A stretch of 64,000 bases of DNA from DAOQVB01 sp964400865. GTDB lineage: Bacteria > Patescibacteriota > Microgenomatia > UBA1400 > PJMF01. The DNA lies in assembly GCA_964400865.1 (NCBI GenBank), contig CAYNWG010000001.1:22291-86290 (forward strand), given 5' to 3'. Within the stretch, counting starts at the first letter, position 1, and the number at the start of each line of letters is the position of its first letter. The position numbers and the translations under genes were made by a program. The notes beneath the pieces were generated by a model, which was given only the letters and a program-made list of their open reading frames with translations, was not told the DNA's origin and made no database searches. Shown here in pieces: positions 9,394-17,200 of the stretch.

Positions 9394-10098
9394 TTAACCC
9401 CATCGGGTACTTTTTGCTTGGCCTACGAAGACACTCGATGGTTCTTCATCCTCGCGGTCTTTGGTTTGTTGCAATAGGGCGTGCGCTTCGATGACTTCCT
9501 TTTCTGCTTCATTTTTCCTGCCCGGTTCTTTTGCCAGAGATGTGGCTAAAGCCAGCTTGAGAATTGGCTCGTCCATTTCTTCCGGAGTGATTGGTTCATC
9601 CGTTTCCTCAACTAGTCGAACAGGGCGACGTTTATAAAAGAGGTCGATAATCTTGCCGGCAATTTCGGCAACGGGATCTATAAAATATTGATCGCCGATA
9701 ACGGCATACATTTTTTGCCATCGCCAGTCGGTGTGAGCAGAGGGATGGACAATATCCAGGGAGGGGTGAAAGGTAGGAGCAATTTTGTTGTCAGACTTTC
9801 GGCTCAGGTATTGGTTTTCCATAGCTTTGTGATACTCCTCACCATCTACGGAAAGAAAAACCATTCCACCAGGTTTGAAATCAAAAGGGAGGAAATAGGA
9901 TTCTTTTCCCGAACCATCAGGGTTTAGCTCAGTGAGTTGTGTAGCGTGCTTGCTTAAGAATTTCCAGCGGGCGTAATTACAAGCCCGCACAATCGCTTTG
10001 TTAATCCAGCGATCTTTATCGGCATCCTTCCAAAAGCCACTCACTTTGGAGGCTGTCATCCTGGCGTTTAAGTCTTGTCTAAATTCTTGTAATTGCAT
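9394..10098 (-). CDS. head-tail adaptor protein
   Basis: 234 residues. The N-terminal helix-rich segment has the pattern seen in podovirus-type adaptors (MQLQEFRQDLNARM, then W-K-D-A-D-K-D-R-W-I-N-K-A and a YARW motif). A beta-rich middle follows and then an acidic C-terminal helix. Adaptors of this class sit below the portal and join it to the tail. Gene order (capsid, accessory head genes, adaptor, tail) supports the call. A tail tubular A-like protein is the same role under another name. Confidence 0.6.
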   Translation of the reverse strand: MQLQEFRQDLNARMTASKVSGFWKDADKDRWINKAIVRACNYARWKFLSKHATQLTELNPDGSGKESYFLPFDFKPGGMVFLSVDGEEYHKAMENQYLSRKSDNKIAPTFHPSLDIVHPSAHTDWRWQKMYAVIGDQYFIDPVAEIAGKIIDLFYKRRPVRLVEETDEPITPEEMDEPILKLALATSLAKEPGRKNEAEKEVIEAHALLQQTKDREDEEPSSVFVGQAKSTRWG

Positions 10099-10100
10099 AG

Positions 10101-11765
10101 TTATTCGAGTTTTCCGGTCTTCCTGTACCGTTGAACGTAAGGTAATAGCGCATTGCCCGGACAGTCTGTCGCCGACTCAGGAACTTCTCCATGTCCCAGA
10201 ACTCGTTCCTTCGGAATACTTCGTTCCATACGCAAGTCGTCGAGAACTTTTTGCAACGTTGCAAGTTGTGCAGAGGTTGGTGTTTCAGAGTTGTGGAAGT
10301 TGCCACATAGCACCACTCCTAGTGATCGGTAATTCATCTTGTTGCTGTCGGCATGAGCCCCAATTACGTTATCCGGCCGCCCTAAGATCAAAGCCCCATC
10401 ACCGTCAAGCTCTCCTGCAATCCACTTGTGATATCCGATATCATCCCAACCAAAGCCTATGTGAGCCTTCTTAATCGTTTCAAAGCGGGTATTATCTCGA
10501 GGGGTGGCGGAATGGTGGACAATGATAAATTCGGGGTAATTCGCCTTGTTGTACACTTCGATATCTTTGTCTCGGGCAGTTACTCTGCGTTCTCGAGTCC
10601 AGGCGATAACTAGCCGGGGAGCATATTTACCAGTGTCTTGGTTATAGTCCCAAACTTTTTTTACGCTTCCATGACCTGATTCATAGTTTTCAATGACCAG
10701 ACCCAGCTTGCTTGAGGCAAAGCCTGGTCTGTCTACAATTTCCTGAATAATTTCTTTTATCTCAGGGCTTTCATAAACACTTTCCGCACTCCAATGATCG
10801 CCGATTAGCACACCTGCTTCGGCATGACCCAAGTTCCATTGAACCTTGGATATTGTTTTATTTCGCAGTGATGGCCTATTGGAGCCGTTGGAAGCAAAAA
10901 CGGTAGCATCGTCTTCTGCAATACCTTTAATCCAAAGATTGGGCATGCCATTGTTTTGTTGAGGAGAGGTGACAAGTATTTTGGCCGAGATAATCTCTGC
11001 ACCTGGTGGGATGTTGATTGGGCTGAAGATAAGTCCTAAGTCATTTGCCGATTCGTTTGGATCGTTACTGCCGTCATCACCAAAAGTTGTAATGTTATTT
11101 TGAAATCCATTTGGGTACCAAGTTGTATCGTAATCTTCTTCACCGTCACGGTCATTTCCTTGAATTAGTCCTATGGTTATTTGTTCGTGTAAACCTTGAG
11201 GAAGATAGTAAATTTCCAGCTCTGCTTCGTAACCTTGACCCTTACTGCTGTCGTAACAAGTCTTGGAGTTATCTGTGGGACTGCCATCGTCAGTGATAAT
11301 AAAAGCCATTGCGTTTCCAGGCTTCCAGTCAGCTTGGGCAACGAGCTCTTCCACGATTAGATTCAAGTTTGGAGTTTGAACCCACTCGTGGACTTCCCAT
11401 TTTTTGATAATGTCCCAATCAACCGCGTTAGTTGTTTTATTACTTGTAGAGGGTCTATTTGATCCATCGGCTTTAAAAGGTGCTGGGTCTGGTTCCTTAA
11501 TTCCCTTAACCTTAAGGTTTGTGGTGAAGTCGGCATCATCCGTAAATGCGGGTCTCAAACGAAGACGGGCGAGAAAAACTTTAGAGAATTTAGGAATATC
11601 TACACCACGAAAACGGAAAGCACCGGTTTGTGCACCGCTGAAATTACCAAAAGTTATGACGTTCGATCCATTCCCATCTTTATTCCAAGTAGTAGATCCA
11701 GCTTCTTTGCCGTCATCAGAGTTCTCTTGGATTGTTGCTTTGATCTTCAATACTTGGTTTGTCAT
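10101..11765 (-). CDS. virion-associated N-acetylmuramoyl-L-alanine amidase with two beta-sandwich domains
   Basis: 554 residues from the ATG at 11765, chosen because AGGAG lies 11 bases upstream; an earlier ATG at 11792 lacks one. The C-terminal ~165 residues are an Amidase_2/PGRP fold: FIIVHHSAT (first zinc His), GYHKWI, GVVLCGNF and the late GHGEVP...TDCPG block with the remaining ligands. Residues ~1-185 and ~190-385 are two related beta-sandwich repeats like the DNRLRE-type carbohydrate-binding modules (IPPGAEIISAKILV, EIIQEIVDRPGF). The enzyme should cut the amide bond between MurNAc and L-Ala, and the modules should bind wall glycans. It overlaps the KH-protein gene by 50 bp. Confidence 0.85.
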   Translation of the reverse strand: MTNQVLKIKATIQENSDDGKEAGSTTWNKDGNGSNVITFGNFSGAQTGAFRFRGVDIPKFSKVFLARLRLRPAFTDDADFTTNLKVKGIKEPDPAPFKADGSNRPSTSNKTTNAVDWDIIKKWEVHEWVQTPNLNLIVEELVAQADWKPGNAMAFIITDDGSPTDNSKTCYDSSKGQGYEAELEIYYLPQGLHEQITIGLIQGNDRDGEEDYDTTWYPNGFQNNITTFGDDGSNDPNESANDLGLIFSPINIPPGAEIISAKILVTSPQQNNGMPNLWIKGIAEDDATVFASNGSNRPSLRNKTISKVQWNLGHAEAGVLIGDHWSAESVYESPEIKEIIQEIVDRPGFASSKLGLVIENYESGHGSVKKVWDYNQDTGKYAPRLVIAWTRERRVTARDKDIEVYNKANYPEFIIVHHSATPRDNTRFETIKKAHIGFGWDDIGYHKWIAGELDGDGALILGRPDNVIGAHADSNKMNYRSLGVVLCGNFHNSETPTSAQLATLQKVLDDLRMERSIPKERVLGHGEVPESATDCPGNALLPYVQRYRKTGKLE

Positions 11766-12027
11766 AGGCGTTTTTGCTCCTGGGTGGAACATCTAATTTG
11801 ATGTTGATCCTAGCGTTTGCTTTGATTCCAACGAGTTTCATAATTCTTCGGATTGCAGCTATCGTTTCGCCACCTCTCCCGATTAGGGCACCAGCATCTT
11901 TGTCATCCAATCGAACTGTTAACAAAACTCCCATTTCGTCAACCTTGCGACTGATTACTACGCTTTCTGGCTTTTCGACTATGGCTTTAATAATTTGTTC
12001 TAGTAGTGCGACGTCGCTTTCTTGCAT
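11716..12027 (-). CDS. small KH-domain RNA-binding protein (KhpA-like)
   Basis: 103 residues from the ATG at 12027, which has AGGAGGTG just upstream; the GTG at 12036 is part of that ribosome-binding site. The sequence VLLTVRLDDKDAGALIGRGG carries the KH signature GxxG (GRGG) followed by ETIAAIRRIMKLVG, as in bacterial KhpA/YlqC single-KH proteins that bind RNA. The tail (RSKNAYDKPSIEDQSN) is disordered. A KH protein inside a phage late operon, between two wall-binding genes, is unexpected. It may regulate late mRNA or be injected. The domain call is firm; the role is not known. Confidence 0.8.
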   Translation of the reverse strand: MQESDVALLEQIIKAIVEKPESVVISRKVDEMGVLLTVRLDDKDAGALIGRGGETIAAIRRIMKLVGIKANARINIKLDVPPRSKNAYDKPSIEDQSNNPREL

Positions 12028-12040
12028 AATTTTCACCTCC

Positions 12041-12628
12041 TTACAAATCTGGTTCTATCGTTAATATGAGTTGTGGAGCATTTGCACCACCACTGTTAAA
12101 GTCCCAGACGTTTTCATAGTTGTTGGATGGGCTGGCGTTGTCTTCAATTGCTATGCCAATCGCTTTATTGGTAAATTCTGTTTGGTCGATAATTTCCTGA
12201 ATGATTGATTTAATGTCAGGACTTTCATACCAAGTGTTAAGTACCCAATCAGCTCCCGGCACCCAGGCAACTGTAGCCGTGGTCTTTGGCTGTTGGGAGG
12301 GTCTATGGGTTGAGTCAAAGCTTAAAGTGCTAGATTGCTTAATGCCTTTAATTACCCAGACTGGACGTTTGGTGGAGTTGACTGCAGACTTGATTCGTAG
12401 GACAGCCTTCGTAATCTTGACGTTATTTGGGAGAAGCGGTCGTAAAAATCTTAATCCGGCATCATTACTTCCAGTGCCATCATGGCCTATTGATATTTGG
12501 TTACTGGCAAATCCATTGGGATACCAAGTTGTATCGTAATCTTCTTCACCATCATCAGTGTTGACGATGACTCTCAACTTCGAGAACATTCTTTTGATAT
12601 TCGCTTGTGATTGTTTAAATTTAGCCAT
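12041..12628 (-). CDS. beta-sandwich virion protein related to the amidase N-terminal repeats
   Basis: About 195 residues from the ATG at 12628, 4 bp after the upstream stop; the longer frame would overlap the previous gene by 56 bp. The core has the same landmarks as the two N-terminal repeats of the neighbouring amidase (DGEEDYDTTWYPNGF, RPSQQPKTTATVAW, SPDIKSIIQEIID), so it is a third copy of a DNRLRE-like carbohydrate-binding sandwich. Likely a virion surface or adhesion protein. The shared DYDTTWYPNGF stretch is also near-identical at DNA level, suggesting recent duplication or gene conversion. Confidence 0.65.
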   Translation of the reverse strand: MAKFKQSQANIKRMFSKLRVIVNTDDGEEDYDTTWYPNGFASNQISIGHDGTGSNDAGLRFLRPLLPNNVKITKAVLRIKSAVNSTKRPVWVIKGIKQSSTLSFDSTHRPSQQPKTTATVAWVPGADWVLNTWYESPDIKSIIQEIIDQTEFTNKAIGIAIEDNASPSNNYENVWDFNSGGANAPQLILTIEPDL

Positions 12629-12632
12629 ATAT

Positions 12633-12929
12633 TTACAATTCGCTAATAACTTCTGCAATTTGCCCAGAAACTCCAGAACTAACAACAACTTGAGCAGTGC
12701 CTTTAATCCTCAGAGAAACGCTGTCACCAGGGTTATCTAAAACAAACGGCGCGTTTTTACTTGCCGTGTCATCGTGTGCAACCCTGAGAGCACCTGTATT
12801 TGTTGTTTTACTTTTGATAACGACTTCGCAACCCTCACCAACTTTGATATCTGGTAATGGATACCAGGTATCAGCATCGGTCAGAGTTACCTGAGCCGTT
12901 GTAAATGTCGGTCGACTATCTGTTGACAT
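12633..12929 (-). CDS. small head decoration-like protein, unknown
   Basis: 98 residues, almost entirely beta: TTAQVTLTDADTWYPLP, CEVVIKSKTTNTGALRV, VSLRIKGTAQVVVSS. This composition resembles small phage capsid-decoration or head fibre-base proteins, but no family is recognised. It starts 10 bp after the SAP-like gene and ends 4 bp before the next start, in the head-gene part of the late operon. Confidence 0.6.
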   Translation of the reverse strand: MSTDSRPTFTTAQVTLTDADTWYPLPDIKVGEGCEVVIKSKTTNTGALRVAHDDTASKNAPFVLDNPGDSVSLRIKGTAQVVVSSGVSGQIAEVISEL

Positions 12930-12939
12930 ATTTTTCTGT

Positions 12940-13542
12940 TTAAAACTTCGGCTGTTCGGCCGTACTTCTAACTCCAGTTACTGCTTTTGGTTGACTTGCT
13001 CCTTCCTCTGAGCCATTCAGTTCTACCTCTTTTTTGCGAAGGGCAGCTTCTCTGGTTGCTAATTCTTTTTCGCGCTCTTCAAGAGTTTTAAACTTGTCTT
13101 GATAGATCTGATCAACACTCTTTCCACCTCTCACATCGGCTGTTTCAACTTTTCTGAATACACTGCCAAAATTGGGATGAGCATCGAGATACTCGATCTC
13201 ATCAGGTTTATTGGTTTTATAAATACCTTCGTGGAATTGGATATAAGTACCTCGAATAATCAGGACTTTACCTCCGACCTCTTTTAAGTAAGAGGGTGAC
13301 ATTACCAACCTGAGTTCGTAATAGCGGGAGATATACACCACTTCTTTAGTTACCGGAGACTTGGTTGACTTGGGTTGTTGTGTTGGAGTCGATCCATCGC
13401 TACTTTCCTGATCCTGGGCTTGCTTGATACGAGCAACTAACTCATCTCGCTTACCATCTTTTGAGACACCCAATAGTTTGGCAACGCTCCAAAGCTCTGC
13501 CATCGACATTTCATCTAATGATTTTGCTGTTCTTTCAGTCAT
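12940..13542 (-). CDS. SAP-domain-like head accessory protein
   Basis: 200 residues from the ATG at 13542 preceded by GCGAGGTG; the upstream GTG at 13551 is part of the ribosome-binding site. Residues ~10-40 (MSMAELWSVAKLLGVSKDGK, RDELVARIKQ) have the two-helix spacing of SAP or Rho-N-like nucleic-acid-binding motifs. The middle (~65-130) is a beta-rich domain, and residues ~140-175 are a charged helix (LEEREKELATREAALRKK). Located just after the capsid gene and two hairpins, where head-completion proteins are usual. The function is unproven. Confidence 0.6.
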   Translation of the reverse strand: MTERTAKSLDEMSMAELWSVAKLLGVSKDGKRDELVARIKQAQDQESSDGSTPTQQPKSTKSPVTKEVVYISRYYELRLVMSPSYLKEVGGKVLIIRGTYIQFHEGIYKTNKPDEIEYLDAHPNFGSVFRKVETADVRGGKSVDQIYQDKFKTLEEREKELATREAALRKKEVELNGSEEGASQPKAVTGVRSTAEQPKF

Positions 13543-13598
13543 ATTTTTCACCTCGCTTTCTTTTGTTTCTGATTTAATTAATAACCTCAGATTGGGTT

Positions 13599-13658
13599 GA
13601 AGGGGTGATAACGCTCACCCCTTCTTAGGCGACTGCACTGAGTAAGAAAGTGTGCAGT
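13599..13658 (-). terminator. two hairpins downstream of the capsid gene
   Basis: Between the capsid stop and the next gene there are two strong inverted repeats. One has a perfect 10-bp stem (13599-13608 with 13615-13624, loop of 6). The other has a perfect 7-bp stem (13632-13638 with 13652-13658). Neither has a clear T-run in the minus direction, so they are more likely partial terminators or RNA-stability elements that raise capsid mRNA over downstream genes. Confidence 0.5.
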
Positions 13659-13710
13659 AACTTTCGTTGTTTGTCGTTTGTATTCATAGATTTCAGTAAT
13701 GTGCTTAGGG

Positions 13711-14880
13711 TTAGAGAGCGCCGATACTCATAATGGCGTGGCGTTTCTCTTGTTCCATTTGCAATCCACACTCGGTCAAATACTCATCGACCTGGCTGTC
13801 TTCACCTGGATTTTGACGGTTAGTCAAAAGCTTGGTGTCACGATTTGTCAGATGGCGGTACGTTAAGGCTTCCATATCAAGTCCTACGGCATAGTTCCCG
13901 TATGTGGACCCGATCAAAAGTGGATGCTTAATGATGTGCAGTGTTCCGTGCGGTGAGTCGTACGTTACGATTCTCAGGCCATATGCTTTAGTCGGATTGA
14001 CTACTTGCAGTTTCCCTTTAGCCCAACCGTTGATCATCGAAACGACCGCAGCTGAAGCAAAGAGATACTTTTCGGTATTACCGTGTGCAAAGAGACTTTC
14101 AAGCCAAGCGTCGAATTCTGATTCTGTATCGACGTTAGCAGTGGCATAGGTGGCAATTCTTCCTAGAATTCCATTCGTAAACCGCTTTGGGTGAGTACCT
14201 GAAGTGATAAGACCTTTTTTACCAAAGATAAACGTGCGTTCGATATCGACATAGTGTTCAATACCTTTTTTGCGCCTCTGATAATCAAAGTCGTTTTCCT
14301 TGACCCATCCTTGCGTGTTTTTAGCAGTTTCTGTGATACCTACCGGAGTTCTGAAGATCTGACAGTAGTTGGACACTTCGGCAATGGTTGTAGACTTGAT
14401 ATCTCGCAGGCCTGCGCCTTCCTCATTGGCATTACCAATGAGCCAAACGTCACCGACCGCAGATGCGGCCGCGCCTGTTGCTCCACCAAGTTCTGCACCT
14501 ACAGTGACTGTATCTCCATCGACAATTGCTGTTACCTGGAATATCCATTTCTGCGCGGACACCAAAATGATGTCACCAACCTGAAGGTACTGAGATTGTC
14601 CTGTAATGACAAGGTTGCCACCGTCTGGGTCAACTGTTCCTGAGCCGGTCAGCTGTCGCTTTCCAAATTCATCTTCAAACCACTTGAACTCTGGATCAGT
14701 GCTTTCTTTCTTTTTCAAAGCTTCACCCTCGCCGGTCGCTGGATCCTTACCAGCGTTAGTGAGTATCGCCATCAATGGATATCGGTTGACATCCAAAAGC
14801 GATACAACATCCGACACGTCATACTTACGGGTTGCCCCTAAGTTACCTGAACCTCTGATTCCTGTTGCTGATGCTGGCAT
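13711..14880 (-). CDS. major capsid protein (SU10/DUF5309-like, HK97 fold)
   Basis: 389 residues. The order is an N-terminal arm with KYDVSDVVSLLDVNRYPLM, a beta insertion around residues 75-150 (ITGQSQYLQVGDIILV, GDTVTVGAEL), then a helical segment RRKKGIEHYVDIERTFIFG and GLITSGTHPKRFTNGILG. The C-terminus contains YRHLTNRDTKLLT and MEQEKRHAIMSIG. These landmarks and the length fit SU10-type HK97-fold capsid proteins (DUF5309). The gene follows the acidic scaffold gene and has a strong AGGGAGGTG ribosome-binding site; hairpins follow it. Confidence 0.8.
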   Translation of the reverse strand: MPASATGIRGSGNLGATRKYDVSDVVSLLDVNRYPLMAILTNAGKDPATGEGEALKKKESTDPEFKWFEDEFGKRQLTGSGTVDPDGGNLVITGQSQYLQVGDIILVSAQKWIFQVTAIVDGDTVTVGAELGGATGAAASAVGDVWLIGNANEEGAGLRDIKSTTIAEVSNYCQIFRTPVGITETAKNTQGWVKENDFDYQRRKKGIEHYVDIERTFIFGKKGLITSGTHPKRFTNGILGRIATYATANVDTESEFDAWLESLFAHGNTEKYLFASAAVVSMINGWAKGKLQVVNPTKAYGLRIVTYDSPHGTLHIIKHPLLIGSTYGNYAVGLDMEALTYRHLTNRDTKLLTNRQNPGEDSQVDEYLTECGLQMEQEKRHAIMSIGAL

Positions 14881-14920
14881 AATATTTTTTCACCTCCCTT
14901 CTTATTAATAACGCAGGAGG

Positions 14921-15811
14921 TTAGATTCCTAACCCTCCTAAGGGGCTTTTTGACCCGCTTCCGGCGAGGGCTTTCTGGATGCGTTTTGTTTCGGCATCCG
15001 AGCCATCGGGCTGAGTCGGAGCGCCCGCTCCACTCTCAACTTGAGCCTTTGCTTTTTTAAGTCGGCTCTTTTCTTCATCTGATAATTCTTCAGATTCATC
15101 TTCGGTATTGGCATCATCTTTTGCTTTATGCTTGCCGAGAAAAGCATCTACTTGAACACATGCTTCTTTTAAGGAGACTGTAGTGCCTTTGGCACTGGCA
15201 GCATCCATGATGGTTTGCACCATCTTGCGGTAGTCGGGGTCTTGCAGTGGATGTTCTTTCTTTGCTTCAGCGATTTCTTTTCTGACCGATTCACGAATTT
15301 TTTCTTGAACATCAATCGTCTTTTTGACACCCTCATCAATGCGGGAAATAACCCATTTAGCAAAGTCAGAGGGGGTCATCTTCTGGAGTTCTTCTGCAGT
15401 TGGGAGATCAAGTTTTTCTTCGCCGTCTTTAGTCTTTCCGCTTTCAGTCTCATCTTTTTTATCAGGATTCTTACTTTCCAAAGCAGAAATACGGGCTTCC
15501 ATAGCCTCGTATTCTTTGATCACTTCCTCACGACTTTTCCCGTTCCAACGGTCTTTGTTGTCTTTATTTTCATCATTACCTTTATCTTTGGAGTCTTTTT
15601 TATCTTTGTCTTTATTTCCTTTATCATCTTGTTCGTCTTCATCACCTGACTTTGTTTTACTTTTATCGTCATCGTTACTGTTTTCGTCAGATGGCGGAGC
15701 ATCGTTCTTATTTTTCTGGTCATCACCAGAGGACTCCTGCTCGTCGTCTGGTGCATCGAGTAGGGCTCTTAATTCTTCTTGTTCTTTTTGTTTCAATTGT
15801 TCTTCGTCCAT
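14921..15811 (-). CDS. capsid scaffolding protein
   Basis: 296 residues. The first ~110 are extremely acidic and low-complexity (runs of D/E/K/N/S), then come helices (SREEVIKEYEAMEARISALE, PSDFAKWVISRIDE, KIRESVRKEIAEAKKEHP) and a Gly-rich end GSKSPLGGLGI. Composition, helicity and position immediately before the capsid gene are typical of phage scaffolds that direct capsid assembly and then leave. No protease motif is visible, so maturation by a fused protease is not supported. Low complexity rather than sequence identity supports the call. Confidence 0.75.
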   Translation of the reverse strand: MDEEQLKQKEQEELRALLDAPDDEQESSGDDQKNKNDAPPSDENSNDDDKSKTKSGDEDEQDDKGNKDKDKKDSKDKGNDENKDNKDRWNGKSREEVIKEYEAMEARISALESKNPDKKDETESGKTKDGEEKLDLPTAEELQKMTPSDFAKWVISRIDEGVKKTIDVQEKIRESVRKEIAEAKKEHPLQDPDYRKMVQTIMDAASAKGTTVSLKEACVQVDAFLGKHKAKDDANTEDESEELSDEEKSRLKKAKAQVESGAGAPTQPDGSDAETKRIQKALAGSGSKSPLGGLGI

Positions 15812-15815
15812 AGGT

Positions 15816-16070
15816 TTATTCCTTTCTCAGGTTTTGAGCTGTCTCATCTCGTTCTTTAATAACGCTCTCAACCATACTCAAAACTTTCCTATACGCCTTG
15901 ATCATTTGTTTATGCTCAAGATCTTCTGCTATCGGACAGTCCAATAAATCCTTGCTTTCAATCTCAAGCTCTTGATCAATAAGGCTTTTGATAATATGCC
16001 AGCCCTCGGTTTGGGTCATTTCCCAAACTGCTCGGCCTTTATCAAGTTTTTGGTCAATATTGTCTGTCAT
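15816..16070 (-). CDS. small helical phage protein, unknown
   Basis: 84 residues, all helical and charged (GWHIIKSLIDQELEIESKDL, MIKAYRKVLSMVESVIKERD). Not recognised. It sits 4 bp upstream of the scaffold gene, and the stop of the preceding gene is 4 bp before its ATG, the standard spacing in this operon. Possibly a head-assembly helper. Confidence 0.6.
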   Translation of the reverse strand: MTDNIDQKLDKGRAVWEMTQTEGWHIIKSLIDQELEIESKDLLDCPIAEDLEHKQMIKAYRKVLSMVESVIKERDETAQNLRKE

Positions 16071-16074
16071 AGTT

Positions 16075-16401
16075 TTATAAATTCGGATTAGCCGGTTCTT
16101 CTTCTTTTTCCGGCTGCTCCTGATCTTCTAACTTCATTTTGTTTTTTTGAGTTAACCCTCCGAGAGGACGGACTTCGTTTTCCTTCATGTCTTGTAGGGT
16201 GGCGATCAAACTGTCAAGAACTTCCAGGAAAGTTGAGTTGCCTTGGAAGAAAGTGTTGCGGGCTACGGTGAACAATGAATCAACCTTATCCCACATTTGT
16301 GCCTCATTTGGTTGATTGGCGACACTTGCTTCGGGAGCCGGTGTTGCGGGCTTCTTATCTGTCATTGGTACTTTTGGTTGTTTTGGATCCTGATTTTCCA
16401 T
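16075..16401 (-). CDS. first gene of the scaffold/capsid operon, unknown
   Basis: 108 residues. The termini are Pro/Glu/Lys-rich and disordered, around a helix (QMWDKVDSLFTVARNTFF, FLEVLDSLIATLQDM). Not recognised. It is the first gene after cargo block A, and its ATG lies 23 bases downstream of a structured leader shared with the portal gene. The acidic, helical nature suggests a head-assembly partner of the scaffold. Confidence 0.6.
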   Translation of the reverse strand: MENQDPKQPKVPMTDKKPATPAPEASVANQPNEAQMWDKVDSLFTVARNTFFQGNSTFLEVLDSLIATLQDMKENEVRPLGGLTQKNKMKLEDQEQPEKEEEPANPNL

Positions 16402-16412
16402 ATTGTTTCTTT

Positions 16413-16496
16413 GCTAACAAAAAGAGGCTGCAACTTCTAAACACACGCATAGTTGGCGTATATTCAAAAGTCACAGCCCCGATTGTTTCGTTAGGC
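16413..16496 (-). promoter_or_regulatory. structured leader L2 (shared with portal leader)
   Basis: Read on the minus strand, GCCTAACGAA-N-C-N-ATCGGGGCT begins a 13-pair stem (with G-U pairs) that closes with AAGTTGCAGCCTC and is followed at once by TTTTTGTTAGC, 23 bases before the ATG of the scaffold operon. The outer GCCTAAC...GTTAGC ends can also pair. The same plan occurs in front of the portal gene at 33273-33347, with different stem bases but preserved pairing. It looks like a terminator-type attenuator or an RNA antitermination site. Confidence 0.6.
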
Positions 16497-16530
16497 CTTA
16501 CTTCCTAATAGCTATAGTCTAGTGAAGAAG

Positions 16531-16559
16531 AAAATAGTTCGCAATAAAGTTTCTGACAA
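16531..16559 (-). promoter_or_regulatory. candidate promoter of the scaffold/capsid operon
   Basis: On the minus strand TTGTCA (16559-16554) and TATTTT (16536-16531) are separated by 17 bases, about 130 bases upstream of the first structural gene and upstream of leader L2. The -10 is weak. It would make the leader part of the 5' UTR. Confidence 0.4.
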
Positions 16560-16584
16560 CTTGTGGTGATTTGGGAGGACTTAT

Positions 16585-16959
16585 TCAAGATTGAACTTTA
16601 GATGATAGTTCGCGATGCATGTACAGCCTTCGCTCACTACTAGGGGAGACCATCTGCACAAAGGGCAGACAGCTCGAATGGTTTAGGAATTCGTCCAGGG
16701 CTTTTCTGGCTTCTTCTACGTCACTCCAATAGCTGATACTAATCCAGTTTTTATCAGACTTTAATATTTCACACCTGATGAATCCTTTTTGCTTCCTGAA
16801 AAAGCTATATTGCGCTTTTTTTACTGCTTTGAGTAAAGCCCCATCGCTTATGCCTTCAATCGGACTAAATTCATAGAACTCTATTGCCGCATTTTTCTTC
16901 ATCTCAAGGCTAATTGTAGCATAAATGCTAGTTATCGTCTGTAGAGTTATAGACTGCAT
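16585..16959 (-). CDS. ABM-like (antibiotic monooxygenase fold) small protein
   Basis: 124 residues from an ATG with AAGGG upstream; an internal Met at 16902 (MKKNAAIEFYEF) is an alternative. The order AAIEFYEFSPIEG, LKAVKKAQYSFFRKQKGFIR, WISISYWSDVEEARKALDEF has the strand-helix-strand plan of dimeric alpha/beta-barrel (ABM) proteins, including the W-x-S/D-x-E-E-A motif. The substrate is unknown; such proteins may oxidise quinone-like compounds or act in heme handling. It is divergent from an HTH gene across only 25 bases and is first in cargo block A. Confidence 0.5.
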   Translation of the reverse strand: MQSITLQTITSIYATISLEMKKNAAIEFYEFSPIEGISDGALLKAVKKAQYSFFRKQKGFIRCEILKSDKNWISISYWSDVEEARKALDEFLNHSSCLPFVQMVSPSSERRLYMHRELSSKVQS

Positions 16960-16964
16960 AAATC

Positions 16965-16983
16965 TACCCTTTACTTAAGGGTA
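16965..16983. promoter_or_regulatory. palindrome between divergent ABM-like and HTH genes
   Basis: TACCCTT-N5-AAGGGTA is a perfect 7-bp inverted repeat filling the 25-bp gap between two divergent start codons. Each arm supplies an AAGGG Shine-Dalgarno to one gene. It may also be the operator of the adjacent HTH protein, giving linked control of both genes. Confidence 0.5.
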
Positions 16984-16984
16984 T

Positions 16985-17200
16985 ATGCCAAAATTAAATG
17001 TTAGAAAAAAATTCGGCAGGCGGCTGAGGGAGATAAGAAGAGCCACCAGTTTGTCCCAGGAAGAGTTGGGCTTTAAAGCCAACATCCATAGGACATATAT
17101 TGGTGCGGTTGAAAGGGGGGAACAAAATGTTTCCCTAGACAATATTTATAAGCTTGCAAAAGCTTTAAAAGTCGAAATGAAGGAGCTCTTCAGCTTTTAG
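16985..17200 (+). CDS. XRE-family HTH regulator next to the DGR
   Basis: 71 residues, a complete Cro/CI-type helix-turn-helix: FGRRLREIRRATSLSQEELG, IHRTYIGAVERGEQNVSLDN, IYKLAKALKVEMKELF. It should bind DNA as a dimer. Its stop overlaps the RT stop on the opposite strand (TTAG), so the two genes converge. Position suggests it may control the DGR or the ABM-like gene. No other domain is present. Confidence 0.85.
   Translation: MPKLNVRKKFGRRLREIRRATSLSQEELGFKANIHRTYIGAVERGEQNVSLDNIYKLAKALKVEMKELFSF

Noticed and set aside
10079..10306. 75-codon minus-strand ORF
   Set aside because: Shadow frame inside the end of the amidase gene.
13599..13658. Third copy of the L1/L2 leader downstream of the capsid gene
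   Set aside because: A loose GCCTAAGAAGGGG similarity exists, but the stem, T-run and ATG spacing do not match.
15324..15947. 207-codon plus-strand ORF
   Set aside because: It is the antisense of the low-complexity scaffold gene, rich in Ser/Leu/Phe; a compositional artefact.
16413..16496. Known riboswitch class for the shared leader
   Set aside because: I could not match it to a riboswitch consensus I know; the stem plus T-run better fits an attenuator or terminator.
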